Counted from the first letter of the stretch, positions 12,901-21,773 are shown. The stretch is DNA of 47,460 bases from an uncultured Hyphomicrobium sp. (GCF_902826555.1 NZ_CADEFI010000014.1:35688-83147), one strand, 5' to 3'. The notes: a model not told the origin generated them from the letters alone. Translations and numbers: made by a program.

Positions 12901-15469
12901 TTGGTGTGTTCGTGGGTGTGCCCGGGTCGTCGGGCTTGTTGGTGTCGAAGGTCACGCACGATTGGTTGTCGCTCGGATCGGAATCGGCGCTGGCTGTCTG
13001 GGTGGCGCCGCCTTGATTTTGAGCGGCTGGCGCGCCGGCTGCGGCAATGAGCTTTTCGTCGTCCTCGGATTTCGGAATGACGGCCAGGGCTTCGGCGTCG
13101 GTCGGAATGGCGGTGTCGATTTTCACCGCGTTGATGTCCGCGTCCCTGGGAAGCGTCAGGCGGACAGGCACGGTACTCTCGGTTTTGCCATTGATGCCCC
13201 CGCCATTGATGAAGACGCGGTTCTCGCCGACCACCGTCGTATTGGTGCCGCTACCCGCCGAAGCGCTGTCGACCTTGGCTGGCGAGGTAACAGTGAGACG
13301 GACGCCCGTATTGGTATTGGCGTCGTTGTCGTTCCGCACCGTAACGTCGATCGTGCAGTCCTTGAGCCCGGTATTGGGGTCCGGTTCCGCGCATTTCCGC
13401 GTATCCGATTTGACCGAGGTGCCCGGAACCGGCGCGGTGTTCTGCGGCGCTGTCGGCGCAGCCGCCGGCAGCGGCACGGCCGGATCGGCGAACGAGACCG
13501 ACGCGCAGTTCTCCACCGTCACGCCACCCGGCGGCACGGCGAAGCTCATCGTCACCGCGCGGCTCGGGATCGTGGCGCCGGGCTGGATGATCGCCGACCG
13601 GTTAATCGGCACGGTGAAGCCGTTCGCGGTCGCCTGCGCACCTCCGTTCGCGGGCAGGTTCGTCGTCGGCGTGGCGCCGGAGAATGCGTCGGTGATGGTC
13701 GCGCCGATCATGTTGAACGGCACCGCGCGATCGTTGATGAGCGAGATCGTGAACGTGCACTGGCCGGTAGCGCCGGAGACCGAGCATTGCCGCTCCTTCT
13801 TGACGGCGACGTTGGGCGCGTTGGGATCGACGCCTTCCTCGACCGGGGCGTCCTCGCCCGCCGCTAAGCCCTCTTCGACCTGCTGTTCGTCGAAGAAACC
13901 GCTCTCGCCTGGGGACCCGCCGCCGAAACCGCCGCCCGCACCACCTTCGGCGACGGCCGCCGCGGGTGCCTCCGCGCCCCCGCAGCGTTGGAAGATCTCG
14001 ATATCGCCGATATGCCCGGTCAGCTCCTTGCTGTTCTGCATCGGGTCGAAATCGACGAACACGCTTTTGGCCGGCGCATCGGCAGGCCGCACGAGATCGG
14101 CGCTCATGATTTGCGCGCCATTGACGACATCGTCGTCCGCAGGCAGCGCGTCACCCGTCGCCGCGACGCTCCCCGAGCAGGCCGCGAGTTTTATGGTGCC
14201 GTTGCTTTCGTACGGGTATCCGAGCGTGACACCGCCCGAGGCACTGCTTTTTCCGTTTGCCGAGCCGATACCATAGATCTCCGGCTCGGCCTTCCAACGC
14301 GTTGCGCCGCCCGCCGCATCCGGAAGATAGCGCAGCACCGCGCCCGTTTCGGGCTCGATCAGCTTGCGATAGTCGTAAGGGCTCTTGGTCTCGCCGCGCA
14401 GCGCAACCGTCATCCGCCCATCGGCATCGAAGACGATGTCGGATACGACGGCCGGACGCTCGCTTTTGACAGAGATTTCGCGGCGTGCGTCCGAGCCGAA
14501 GACGCCATCCGCGCCGATGCCCACCGACCAGATCTCCGGACCCGCCGCCACCGCGTAGTAGAGCCGTCCGTCGCGCACGGCCAGGCCGTCGATGCGCCGC
14601 TCGGAGGGAGTGATGCCCCACGTCTTCGGATCGTTAGGCTTGAAAGCCGGGCTCGTGACGTCGAGCCGCTTTTTGTCGTCGGCCACGGCAGCAAGGCCCG
14701 CCGCCACGCGCCCTGCCGCACCATGGTCGAACGTCGCGCCGCTTTTCCCGCCGGCTTCCAGCGGAAAACGATGAATGAGACCCGTATCGAGATCCGAAGC
14801 GAACAAGCTGCCGCTCGCGGGGTCGACGGCAATGTCGCCGAGCGCGGCGCCGCTGTTGCCGCTGCTTCCCTCGACGGTCTCCGCAAACAGGCTGACGGCA
14901 CCTGTTGCGCCATCGATCTTCCAGATGGCGCCGGGAGTTGCGCCCGGCCCGAACTGGCCGTCCATGAATTTCGCGCCCGGGGCACCCGCCTTGAGGCGCA
15001 CGGGCTTGCCGTCCGGCCCGGGTTTGTCGGCGACGATGTAAAGGCCATACGCCGAGGTCGACGCGGCGAAGACGTCTGGAGGACTGTCGGCGGCGCCTTC
15101 ATCGAAGGCCAGACCGAACACTTGGCCGATGTCCTTGGCAGCGACGGAGAACTTGATTTTCGGTGGCAGCAGTTGACCGACCGGCTCGCCTTCGATGTGC
15201 GAAAGATCGAGAATTTTCAACGAGGGGTTCGCGATCGAAATCACGGTTTTGTCGATCGGGTTCACACCGCGAGCAACACTTCCGCCCGAAAGCTCGACGC
15301 CGGAAAATCCGGAAAGCGCCCCATCGCCGGGTGAAATGCCGGCCTGCGCCGCCGCGTCCGTCGTCGCTGCGGGCGGCTCGGATTGCGCAACGGCAAGGGG
15401 AAAGACCGAGAACCCTATCAGAAATAAAAACAGAAACTTACGTGACTTGGCTCCGAACGGAATCCGCAT
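9923..15469 (-). CDS. Giant modular exported protein: propeller, Ig-like repeats, Cys/Pro repeat tail
   Basis: An unbroken 1848-residue frame. Residues 1-28 form a signal peptide (core FLFLFLIGFSVFPLAVA). Residues about 80-460 look like an NHL/SMP-30-type beta-propeller, with repeated blade-like strands such as GAIWKIDGATGAVSLFA and DIAVDPASGSLFASDL. After a Gly/acid-rich linker come six Ig-like repeats, starting near residues 560, 690, 890, 1020, 1195 and 1343; each opens with a cysteine pair in the form C-x(4-10)-G-x-C-x-(F/W/I)-x-I, followed by TN or NP, and resembles DUF11 modules. Residues about 1489-1814 hold eight or so cysteine/proline repeats with the core C-x-G-x(2)-G-T-x-P-N-C-x-C-P. 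No membrane anchor, sortase signal or autotransporter barrel is visible at the C-terminus. Function unknown; a surface adhesin or envelope scaffold is an inference. Confidence 0.85.
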   Translation of the reverse strand: MRIPFGAKSRKFLFLFLIGFSVFPLAVAQSEPPAATTDAAAQAGISPGDGALSGFSGVELSGGSVARGVNPIDKTVISIANPSLKILDLSHIEGEPVGQLLPPKIKFSVAAKDIGQVFGLAFDEGAADSPPDVFAASTSAYGLYIVADKPGPDGKPVRLKAGAPGAKFMDGQFGPGATPGAIWKIDGATGAVSLFAETVEGSSGNSGAALGDIAVDPASGSLFASDLDTGLIHRFPLEAGGKSGATFDHGAAGRVAAGLAAVADDKKRLDVTSPAFKPNDPKTWGITPSERRIDGLAVRDGRLYYAVAAGPEIWSVGIGADGVFGSDARREISVKSERPAVVSDIVFDADGRMTVALRGETKSPYDYRKLIEPETGAVLRYLPDAAGGATRWKAEPEIYGIGSANGKSSASGGVTLGYPYESNGTIKLAACSGSVAATGDALPADDDVVNGAQIMSADLVRPADAPAKSVFVDFDPMQNSKELTGHIGDIEIFQRCGGAEAPAAAVAEGGAGGGFGGGSPGESGFFDEQQVEEGLAAGEDAPVEEGVDPNAPNVAVKKERQCSVSGATGQCTFTISLINDRAVPFNMIGATITDAFSGATPTTNLPANGGAQATANGFTVPINRSAIIQPGATIPSRAVTMSFAVPPGGVTVENCASVSFADPAVPLPAAAPTAPQNTAPVPGTSVKSDTRKCAEPDPNTGLKDCTIDVTVRNDNDANTNTGVRLTVTSPAKVDSASAGSGTNTTVVGENRVFINGGGINGKTESTVPVRLTLPRDADINAVKIDTAIPTDAEALAVIPKSEDDEKLIAAAGAPAAQNQGGATQTASADSDPSDNQSCVTFDTNKPDDPGTPTNTPTLPQTPNPAPATPGANPSAGGGTPPPVQPVELAKRAVGACSPDGDCEFEIAVTNTTGKDMKGPIALDEMVAGLGPSGTPQPTLAGPVNAPWTCTPGEKTMACSHPGPLRAGQTEILRAKFKVPPSDQGTGVANCVNLSGIPEGITPEVANQVRPTASSKDGVAVFAKPRSDTCSPSGECVWDITVTNTTNAPMSGPLEFENSVDGFDGTTANVGPDSRVIASKAVSGEGLVCNKPLEPSVCNVPNVTIEPGQSLNFSIATTPSLPGDKAATTLMQSIRARIGDTQGARLSGTFDTVVALDPPVPSPDGTAPTGPGAKDILALPQRKCTLARVPAPPKLVIDKSGPEHCPVHGICKFKIDITNQGEAAFQGTVSITDFLPGQAVSTPSGVISAEAESMHLSADSTGGNWGCRSAPSQKNLLECDLKNAFIPAGQSVSLVVDVTAGDTWKNAQTNELENCANLSAEGTAPPSRHSGKDCATARLDPFDVQVAKTGGQSCQPGKECKFNLDIFNPGNIPHDDPVIVTDKMSGLGTAQIVSLTKVGNADDFPCTPPPTQAPFTCTGHMRLEVGEHNNYEVVIRIPDDAPTTGAFTNCASVGPKGGTQPEAVSADKGATPAGGSCHTTTLEPAAPETCPEGWTGIHPNCVPPEQMTGGPSMTEQPDPLTGGTNDTASTLSCPDGWTGTHPDCIPPPTGGPSMAAQPDQLTGGMNGTVQDDQCFGGMILVASSNECRCPAPTVLSSATGTCVDPPTRDEDEEALTGGMNMTAQDPETTATPVRVPDVRPCPGDLVGTRPYCRCPDGTRRISKTQCGPVVIIKDPPRYPCPGNQLGTRPNCYCPAGLKMTKTACVRTQSPPPTPKPPVRCRGNQIGQPPACFCPPGTKEIRPNYCARVKEPKPPKVAKCKGKQIGTPPNCYCANGGSGSNCVKAVKPPPPKPVAPPPKPAPPPCPAGLVGTPPNCHKPVKAVGKKKKDPDKRINYGSSSNDKPVFQEPE

Positions 15470-15836
15470 ATGCGCACCGCAAAAAAATATAAACGGACCT
15501 AAAAAGAGTGAACTTCATCAGGAAGATAGACGTTAGCATCGGGCGCTTCGGCCAGTCATCATTACAAAGGATGATTGAAACATGATGGGAGAATTGAAAG
15601 CCCATTTGGCGCGATTGTCTATCTGGAAAGCGTCGCCAGCGTTCCCCGCCAAAGTGGGCAATGAAATTCGAGCGCGATCTGAACAGGAGCTCAACTCACG
15701 CCCGTTCCGGTCGTGCGCTGTGGTCTTTGCGCCACCCTCGAAGGTTTGAAAGCACGAGCGCCTCTTATGTGAGGCTCGCGCGCTGCTATGACTTGATAGC
15801 GTTTCTTTTCTTCTGCCGTCGAAGAGAATTGATCGA
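15470..15836. other. Intergenic region between giant-protein gene and luxR-type gene
   Basis: 367 bases holding the divergent upstream regions of both genes. The part nearest 15470-15500 is A-rich, as in promoter DNA. One short plus-strand frame (15582-15749, 55 codons) has no convincing ribosome site or recognisable product, so it is not called. No clear promoter boxes or hairpins were found. Confidence 0.5.
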
Positions 15837-17000
15837 TTGGAGAATTTGCAAGTGATTGAGGGGCGCGAAGAAAAGCAGCCGGATCTGCTCGGATTGGTGG
15901 GTCAGATCTACGATTGCGCGATTGATCCGGCATTGTGGCCGCAAACGCTTGAGCGCGTCGCAGGCCTCATGGATGCCAAAAACGTCGCCCTCACGCTGAA
16001 CAGCATTTCCAATCCTGGTTTCGAGATGCGGGCCCGCTGGAACATCGATGCCGATTTCGAGGAGTCGATGCGCGCCAACTACACCACCAATCCGCTGTTG
16101 CCCTCGGTGTGGTACTACGGCGTCGACGAGGCCTTCTCCGTCCTGCAGGTTCTTGACGAGGAGGAGCTGAAGCGTACGCCGTGGTGGGAAAAGACCATGG
16201 GAAAGCACGGTTACCGTGACTCAGCCGTGAGCTTGCTCGCCAAATCCGTCAGCCAGTTCGGCTCCATCTCAGTCCAGCGGACCGTAGACCGCGAACCGTT
16301 CGACGAGCCCGCCCTGTCCATCATGAGCCGGCTCGCCCCGCACATTCGCCGCGCGGTGCACATCGGCGATCTCCTGAAATCGCGCGCGCTGGAGCGCGAC
16401 ATGCTCTCCGACACGCTGCAGATGCTCACGGTTGGCATCGTGCTGACCGATAAGGCCGGCCGCATCGTGCACACCAATCTTGCCGGCAAGTCCTTGATCG
16501 AGACCAGCGCGGCATTCCATCGCGACGCCGGTATGCTGGCAGCGCGCAACCCGCGATCGGCCGCCGATCTTGAGAACGCAATCGCGAGCGCAGCCAGCGG
16601 CACGACCGTCGATATTCCACGCGTCGGCATCGGTGTCCCCTTGCAGAGCGACGACGGAAAGGACATCGCCGCCTGGGTGCTGCCGCTCGACGGAGGCCTG
16701 CGCCGGGATCTCGGCGCGGCTTACACGGCCCAGGTTGCGGTCTTCCTGCGCGAGCTCGGAAACACGTCGCCGGTTCCGGGCGAGCTTTTTGTGCGCCGCT
16801 ACGGCATCAGCCACGCCGAATGCCGGGTGCTGCTGCTGATCGTGCAGGGCAAGACGGCCCGTGAGGTCGCGACCGAGCTCGGGATTTCCGTGGCGACGGT
16901 CAAAACGCATGTGGCGCGCCTACTGGACAAGACGCATACCGAGCGCACGGTTGACCTGATCCAGCTCGCGATGTCGGCCCTTGCGCCGGCTTCGACGTAG
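15837..17000 (+). CDS. LuxR-type transcriptional regulator with N-terminal sensory region
   Basis: A 387-residue regulator. The last 65 residues form a LuxR/FixJ-type helix-turn-helix (ISHAECRVLLLIVQGKTARE, then VATELGISVATVKTHVARLL), which binds DNA. The preceding 300 residues are probably a PAS- or GAF-like sensory region (for example VGIVLTDKAGRIVHTNLAGK near residue 200, a PAS-like strand pattern); no receiver aspartate pocket is visible, so it is not a classic response regulator. TTG 15837 is the longest start; GTG 15852 has GGAGA eight bases upstream and is equally good. It ends 21 bases from the convergent RND pump gene. Ligand and targets are unknown. Confidence 0.85.
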   Translation: MENLQVIEGREEKQPDLLGLVGQIYDCAIDPALWPQTLERVAGLMDAKNVALTLNSISNPGFEMRARWNIDADFEESMRANYTTNPLLPSVWYYGVDEAFSVLQVLDEEELKRTPWWEKTMGKHGYRDSAVSLLAKSVSQFGSISVQRTVDREPFDEPALSIMSRLAPHIRRAVHIGDLLKSRALERDMLSDTLQMLTVGIVLTDKAGRIVHTNLAGKSLIETSAAFHRDAGMLAARNPRSAADLENAIASAASGTTVDIPRVGIGVPLQSDDGKDIAAWVLPLDGGLRRDLGAAYTAQVAVFLRELGNTSPVPGELFVRRYGISHAECRVLLLIVQGKTAREVATELGISVATVKTHVARLLDKTHTERTVDLIQLAMSALAPAST

Positions 17001-17004
17001 CAGC

Positions 17005-17021
17005 CCGCCCCGATCGGGCGG
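17005..17021. terminator. Compact hairpin between convergent genes
   Basis: CCGCCC (17005-17010) and GGGCGG (17016-17021) form a six-pair stem with a five-base loop in the 21-base gap between the regulator and pump stops. It could end transcription from either side. The lack of a T-tract keeps this tentative. Confidence 0.45.
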
Positions 17022-20000
17022 TTAGAGCGCCTCGGACCTGGCCGCGAGGCGTTGCTCGCGTGCTCGTCGCGCGTGCCGCTCTTCACTATCCCCGCCAAGA
17101 CCCAGCCAGCCTTGCATGCGGATCAGCGCTTCGGGCAGCACCACGAGGTTGAGGAACGTCGCGGTCGCGAGCCCGCCGAGAATGGCGATGGCCATGGGGG
17201 CTTCGATCTCATGCCCCGGCCGCCCGAGGCCGAGCGCGAGCGGAACGAGGCCAAGGGCTGCCATCAGCGCCGTCATGAAGACTGGCGCGAAGCGCTCGGC
17301 CGCCGCCACCCTGATGGTGTGATCCGACCAGGGGTGGCCCTCGTTGTCGACGAGGTGCTCGACGTGCGCCAGCATCATCACCGAGTTGCGCGCACCGATG
17401 CCGAATACGGTCACGAGGCCGACCAGGCTGCCGAGCGTAAGTCCGATGCCGCTCGCGACGATCGCCGCCATGCCGCCGATGAGGCAGAACGGCACATTGA
17501 TGAGCAGCACGGCCGCCAGCGCGCGCCGCTTGAACGCGGCCGTCAGCACGATCACGACCAGCGCAATGCTGAGCGCGGTGAGAAGCGCGAGACGCAGCTG
17601 GCCCGCCCGTTCCTCTTCGGCCTGCCCGGCGTAGGAGACGTAGACGCCGGGCGGGAGCGCGAGCGCGCCGACACGCTCCTTGACCTCGGCGACGACATCC
17701 CTGAGCGAACGCTCCCCGGATCCGTTGAAGTTGACGTTGACCCGCCGCTGCGCCCCCTCGTGCTGGATGTTGACACGCCCGTCGGTGACGGAGATCGATG
17801 CCACGTTGCCGAGCAAAACGCGCGTCTGTGCGTTGCTGACGAGCAGGTTCGAGAGCTGCTCGATGCGGTCGCGCTCGTTGGGCGCCAGGATGACGACCAC
17901 GTCGACGGTCTGCGCGCCGATGAATGTCTGTCCGATCGTCGTGCCTGCAAACGCCGTCTGCACGGTTTCGAGCGCATCCCGTGCTGTAAGCCCGTAGTTC
18001 GTCAGCGCCGCGTGATCGAGCTTGATCGATAGCGTCGGGACCTTGGCGGCCTTCGGGATGCGCAAATCGTCGAGCCCCTCGACGTTGGCGATGGCTCTTT
18101 CGACCTGCTCCGCCGAGCGCTCGAGCGTCTCGAGATCGGTCCCCGTCAGATTGATGACGACCTGAGCCGTTTCGCCACTGAGGCTTTCGCTGATGCGGTC
18201 GCCGAGAAAAGTCATGGCTTCCGTGCGCACCTCGGGGAAGCGCTCGAGCACGTCGCGGATTTTCTCCTGGGCCTCCGTCTCCGTCTCCTCGTGCTCCTCC
18301 GTCAGCTCGACGTGAAATTCGCTCTTGTCCGGGCTCCAGGTGTCCTCGCCGAGGTCCGCGCGGCCGATCTGGTGGCCCACTGCGAGAATGAACGGCAGTT
18401 TCAGGAGCTCGTTCGAGATTCGCACGCCCGTTGCAGTCACGTCGCCGACCGACGTGCCCTGCGCCGCCATCGCCATCTGGATGACGAAGTGGCCCTCGCG
18501 GAACTGCGGGATGAGTTCGCTGCGCAGGAACGGCGCCACTGCGATGGCTGCTGCGGCAGCGCCGGCCAGCGCCGCCACCGTGAGCCGCCACCTCGTGCGC
18601 ACCTTTTCCATGCACCAGGCCTGGAATTCTTTCATGCGATCGACAAGGCGAGGCGTTTCCTTCGTTTCCTCGCCCGTGAGCAGCAGCGCGCAGAGTGCCG
18701 GCGTCACCGTCAACGCCACCACCATGGATGCAATGACGGCAATGATGAAGGTCAGCGCCATGGGGCCGATGAAGCGGCCTTGCACGCCGCCCGTGAACAG
18801 GATCGGAAGAAAGACGAAGATCACGGCCAGCGTGCCGTAAAGCATCGATCCGCGGATCTCGATCGACGCCTCCTCGATGGTTGCGAGGTCGTCGTCTCGG
18901 CCTTCGGCCTTGGCGAGGCGCAGGCGCCGCATGATGTTTTCGATGTCGATGATCGCGTCGTCGACCAGCACCCCGAGCGCCAGCGCGAATCCGCCGAGCG
19001 TCATCGTGTTGAGCGTCTGCCCGAATTCGGCGAGCACGAAGATGGCGGCGAGCAGCGACAGCGGAATGGCGAGGAAGGAGATCAGCGCCGCCTTCCAGCT
19101 CCTGAGGAAGGCATAGAGCACGACGAGGATGAGCGCCGAGCCCAAAGCCAGAGCATGCTCGAGGTTGCCGAGCGCCCGCTCGATGAAGGACGCCGGCCTG
19201 TGCAGCAGGATGACGTCGATGCCTCGCTGCTTGAGCGCCGGTTTCAGGTCCTCGAGCGCCCTCTCCACCGCGTCCGTGGCCTCGAGCGTATTGGCTCCGA
19301 ACTGGCTCGATACCGTGACCAGCACGCCGGGTTTTCCCATGATCGTTGCGTCGCCGATGGGCACAGCCGGGCCGAACGTGACGTTTGCAACCTGACCGAT
19401 GGTGATCGGCGTGTTGTCCTGCATGGCGACCAGCGCCTGCGAGATCGCTTGCGGATCGGGCGTTGGCGGTGGCGCGTCGAGCGTAATGCGCTGCGCGCTG
19501 GTATCGATGGTGCCGCCTCCGCGCAGCGTCAACGCCGCTTTTCCCGCCTCCATCACGTCGTTGACGGTGAGGCCGAGCCCCGCCAGCCGCTCGAGGTCAG
19601 GCTGGATCTGCACCTGCCGGATGGCGCCGCCATAGACCGTCACGCGCGCAATGCCGGGCAGCGCCAGAAGATGCGGATTGATGGTCCAATCGGCGATGTC
19701 GCGGAGCGTGTAGGGATCGACGGAGTTTGAAAGCAGCCCGAACTTGAGCACGTCCATGGTGCTCGATGTGAGCGGCGTCAGCTTGGGCTGCTCGACACCG
19801 GCCGGCAGCTCGCCCGCCAGCGTCGCCAGGCGCTCGGAGATGCCTTGCCGGATCGTCTCGGGATCGACGTCCTCCTTGAACGTGATGAGCACCACCGACA
19901 GCCCGTAGACGGACTCCGACCGGATGGACTCGATTCCGGGAGCGCCATTGACGGCCGCCTCGATCGGTCGTGTTACGATTTGCTCGACGTGCTCCGGCGC

Positions 20001-20165
20001 AAACCCCGGCGCCTCGGTCTGGATGGTGACCTGGGGCGGCACGAATTCCGGGAACACGTCGAGCGGCGCATGAAAAGCGAAAAAGATGCCGGCCACGAGC
20101 CACGCCACGGACAACGCCGCCACGGCGGAGCGGTAGCGGATCGACCATCGGATCAGCGCATCCAT
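17022..20165 (-). CDS. RND efflux transporter, CzcA/CusA (heavy-metal) family
   Basis: Inner-membrane proton-driven pump subunit of 1047 residues, full length for the family. The N-terminus MDALIRWSIRYRSAVAALSV leads into the first membrane helix, followed by DVFPEFVPPQVTIQTEAPGF, close to the CzcA pattern. The helix-4 proton-relay segment lies near residues 388-412 (GVLVDDAIIDIENI). The second half repeats the layout, with GLVTVFGIGARNSVMMLAHVEH and the final NLVVLPEALI. The substrate could be a divalent or monovalent metal or an organic compound; CusA-type methionines were not mapped. The adaptor gene lies nine bases upstream; no outer-membrane factor is in the window. Confidence 0.93.
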   Translation of the reverse strand: MDALIRWSIRYRSAVAALSVAWLVAGIFFAFHAPLDVFPEFVPPQVTIQTEAPGFAPEHVEQIVTRPIEAAVNGAPGIESIRSESVYGLSVVLITFKEDVDPETIRQGISERLATLAGELPAGVEQPKLTPLTSSTMDVLKFGLLSNSVDPYTLRDIADWTINPHLLALPGIARVTVYGGAIRQVQIQPDLERLAGLGLTVNDVMEAGKAALTLRGGGTIDTSAQRITLDAPPPTPDPQAISQALVAMQDNTPITIGQVANVTFGPAVPIGDATIMGKPGVLVTVSSQFGANTLEATDAVERALEDLKPALKQRGIDVILLHRPASFIERALGNLEHALALGSALILVVLYAFLRSWKAALISFLAIPLSLLAAIFVLAEFGQTLNTMTLGGFALALGVLVDDAIIDIENIMRRLRLAKAEGRDDDLATIEEASIEIRGSMLYGTLAVIFVFLPILFTGGVQGRFIGPMALTFIIAVIASMVVALTVTPALCALLLTGEETKETPRLVDRMKEFQAWCMEKVRTRWRLTVAALAGAAAAAIAVAPFLRSELIPQFREGHFVIQMAMAAQGTSVGDVTATGVRISNELLKLPFILAVGHQIGRADLGEDTWSPDKSEFHVELTEEHEETETEAQEKIRDVLERFPEVRTEAMTFLGDRISESLSGETAQVVINLTGTDLETLERSAEQVERAIANVEGLDDLRIPKAAKVPTLSIKLDHAALTNYGLTARDALETVQTAFAGTTIGQTFIGAQTVDVVVILAPNERDRIEQLSNLLVSNAQTRVLLGNVASISVTDGRVNIQHEGAQRRVNVNFNGSGERSLRDVVAEVKERVGALALPPGVYVSYAGQAEEERAGQLRLALLTALSIALVVIVLTAAFKRRALAAVLLINVPFCLIGGMAAIVASGIGLTLGSLVGLVTVFGIGARNSVMMLAHVEHLVDNEGHPWSDHTIRVAAAERFAPVFMTALMAALGLVPLALGLGRPGHEIEAPMAIAILGGLATATFLNLVVLPEALIRMQGWLGLGGDSEERHARRAREQRLAARSEAL

Positions 20166-20174
20166 GGCAGCGCT

Positions 20175-21173
20175 CTAGTCGGGATCGGAGCTGGCGATCG
20201 GAGCTGTCCGGTGCTCGCTCTCCGATCCCTGCTCCTCTTCGGGCTTCGGCTTCTTCGCGCGCGGCCGCTCGTCGCCGCCATCATCGTCGTCGTCGAAGGA
20301 GCCCGGCTCCGCTTCGCGCGAGAGCAACGCCGAGGCGCCCTGGATCACGACTTTGGTCCCCGCCGCGAAGTCGTTGGTCAGATAGCCGTCCGTCACGGGT
20401 GTCGCGAGAGAAACCCGCTTGCGCTCGAACGTACCGGAGCCGGTCTCGACGTAGCACCATGAATCGCCGGCATGCACGACGACGGCTGCCGCCGGAACGA
20501 TGACGCCGGAGGACGGCGCGTTGCGCTCGGCCGTCACTTTGGCGCGATCGCCGGGCCTGAGGCCGGGGCCGGTCGGCATGATTCCGAAAAACGAGGTGCC
20601 GGGCATGGCGAGGCTGCCCGAGGGCGCGGGCCACACTTGATCCACGGTGATCTGCTCGCCACCGCCGAGCGGCGCGATGCGGACATTCTTGGGATCTCGC
20701 TCGACCGATCGCGGGAAGTCGAGGCGCACGAGGGTGGTCTTGCCGGACGAGAGCTCGTCGACCAGCTGTTGCCGGTTTGCGGCGGCCAGGAACGGCGCCG
20801 TCTCACCCCAGGCATTGCGCAGCTTGAGTTCGAGCAGGGCCACCTGGGTTGCATCCGTGGCCGCTTGCCGCTCGGCGTTGTCGAGGCGGTGCTCGCCAAG
20901 CGATGTGGTGCCCTTGAAGCGCTCCACGGTACGCTGGCTGAACGCGTACGCGATCTCCGCGGCACGGATCTCGGCGTTGAGCTGCGTCAGGGCGTCCGGA
21001 TTGACGAGGGTGGCGGTGCCGTTGATCTTCTGCGCGGCTTCCGCAGGCACGAGGGCGACCGAAACCGGCGTGAAGTCGCTCTCCTCCTCTGCTGAATAGG
21101 CTTCGGACCTGGGCTCGTCACATCCGCCGAGGAACAGCGGTCCAAGCGCGAGCATGAGTACGAGCCGCCGCAT
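20175..21173 (-). CDS. Lipoprotein periplasmic adaptor for the RND pump
   Basis: Membrane-fusion-type subunit of 332 residues, joining the inner-membrane pump to an outer-membrane channel. The start MRRLVLMLALGPLFLGGC is a lipoprotein signal with lipobox LGGC, lipidated at C18. Residues about 60-125 are helical and coiled-coil-like; the later part has beta-barrel-like strands (GLRPGDRAKVTAER, GVIVPAAAVVVHAGDSWCYV). The tail from residue 290 is unusual: a run of aspartates followed by a Lys/Pro/Glu-rich segment and a histidine. It is shorter than typical adaptors and I cannot see an intact first lipoyl half-motif. It is nine bases from the pump gene and surely cotranscribed. Confidence 0.8.
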   Translation of the reverse strand: MRRLVLMLALGPLFLGGCDEPRSEAYSAEEESDFTPVSVALVPAEAAQKINGTATLVNPDALTQLNAEIRAAEIAYAFSQRTVERFKGTTSLGEHRLDNAERQAATDATQVALLELKLRNAWGETAPFLAAANRQQLVDELSSGKTTLVRLDFPRSVERDPKNVRIAPLGGGEQITVDQVWPAPSGSLAMPGTSFFGIMPTGPGLRPGDRAKVTAERNAPSSGVIVPAAAVVVHAGDSWCYVETGSGTFERKRVSLATPVTDGYLTNDFAAGTKVVIQGASALLSREAEPGSFDDDDDGGDERPRAKKPKPEEEQGSESEHRTAPIASSDPD

Positions 21174-21773
21174 ACCGCTTCAAACGCCTCCCGGGAAAAA
21201 GTCCTACGTGAAGTCGGGAAGAATGCCCCATCGGGGATCGGCTCGCCAGCCCAAAGAGGAAGTTTTGATCCGTTATCTAGTTGCAGCAGGCAGCTTTCGA
21301 CCTGCCGCCCGGGCGGCACTAAGGCATGCGTCCGCCGAAGGTTGCGAGCGGCGCGCGCCGCAGAGAGCTGAAAACGCGGGTTTTTTGCGCGGACTGCAGA
21401 GAGTGTATCTTGCCACAAACACGCGCTATACTTCAGTACACTCGCGTCTGTTTGCGCGTTTGTGCGGAGTGCATCGATGTTTGCCGATCTCGATCTGCAG
21501 CCCATCGTTAAAGGGCATGCCACGGGTCGAAGCACGGGCGACCGATCCAGCCCGATGCCATCTCGAACCCAACCGATTTCTCGGAGCGCCGGGCTCTTTC
21601 TCCGACCGCCACACGACGGCGCCATTGCAGCTTTAACCAAACCGCTTGAAAGCCGTCCCTTTCGCGGGGAAGGCTCGTATTTGTCTGACTGATCCTGGCA
21701 CAGCGCTCGCCCGAGGGTGGGGTAGGCACCTCCTGGTGCAATCTCTTGGGTCGTTGCGAAGGAAGTCCAATCG
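21174..21773. other. 600-base non-coding region upstream of the exopolysaccharide genes
   Basis: Divergent upstream DNA for the adaptor gene (minus) and the tyrosine-kinase gene (plus). Frames here are short and overlap one another with no ribosome sites, so none is called. Small symmetric stretches such as CCCCATCGGGG near 21229 and AAAACGCGGGTTTT near 21372 occur. Likely promoters were sought, but none had both boxes at good spacing. Confidence 0.5.

Noticed and set aside
15582-15749. Plus-strand frame of 55 codons starting ATG-ATG upstream of the LuxR-type gene
   Set aside because: No good ribosome site, no recognisable product, and it lies in probable promoter DNA.
21360-21440. Possible -35/-10 pairs (TTGCGC with TATCTT; TTGCCA with TATACT)
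   Set aside because: Spacings of 15 and 11 bases are poor, so no promoter is called.
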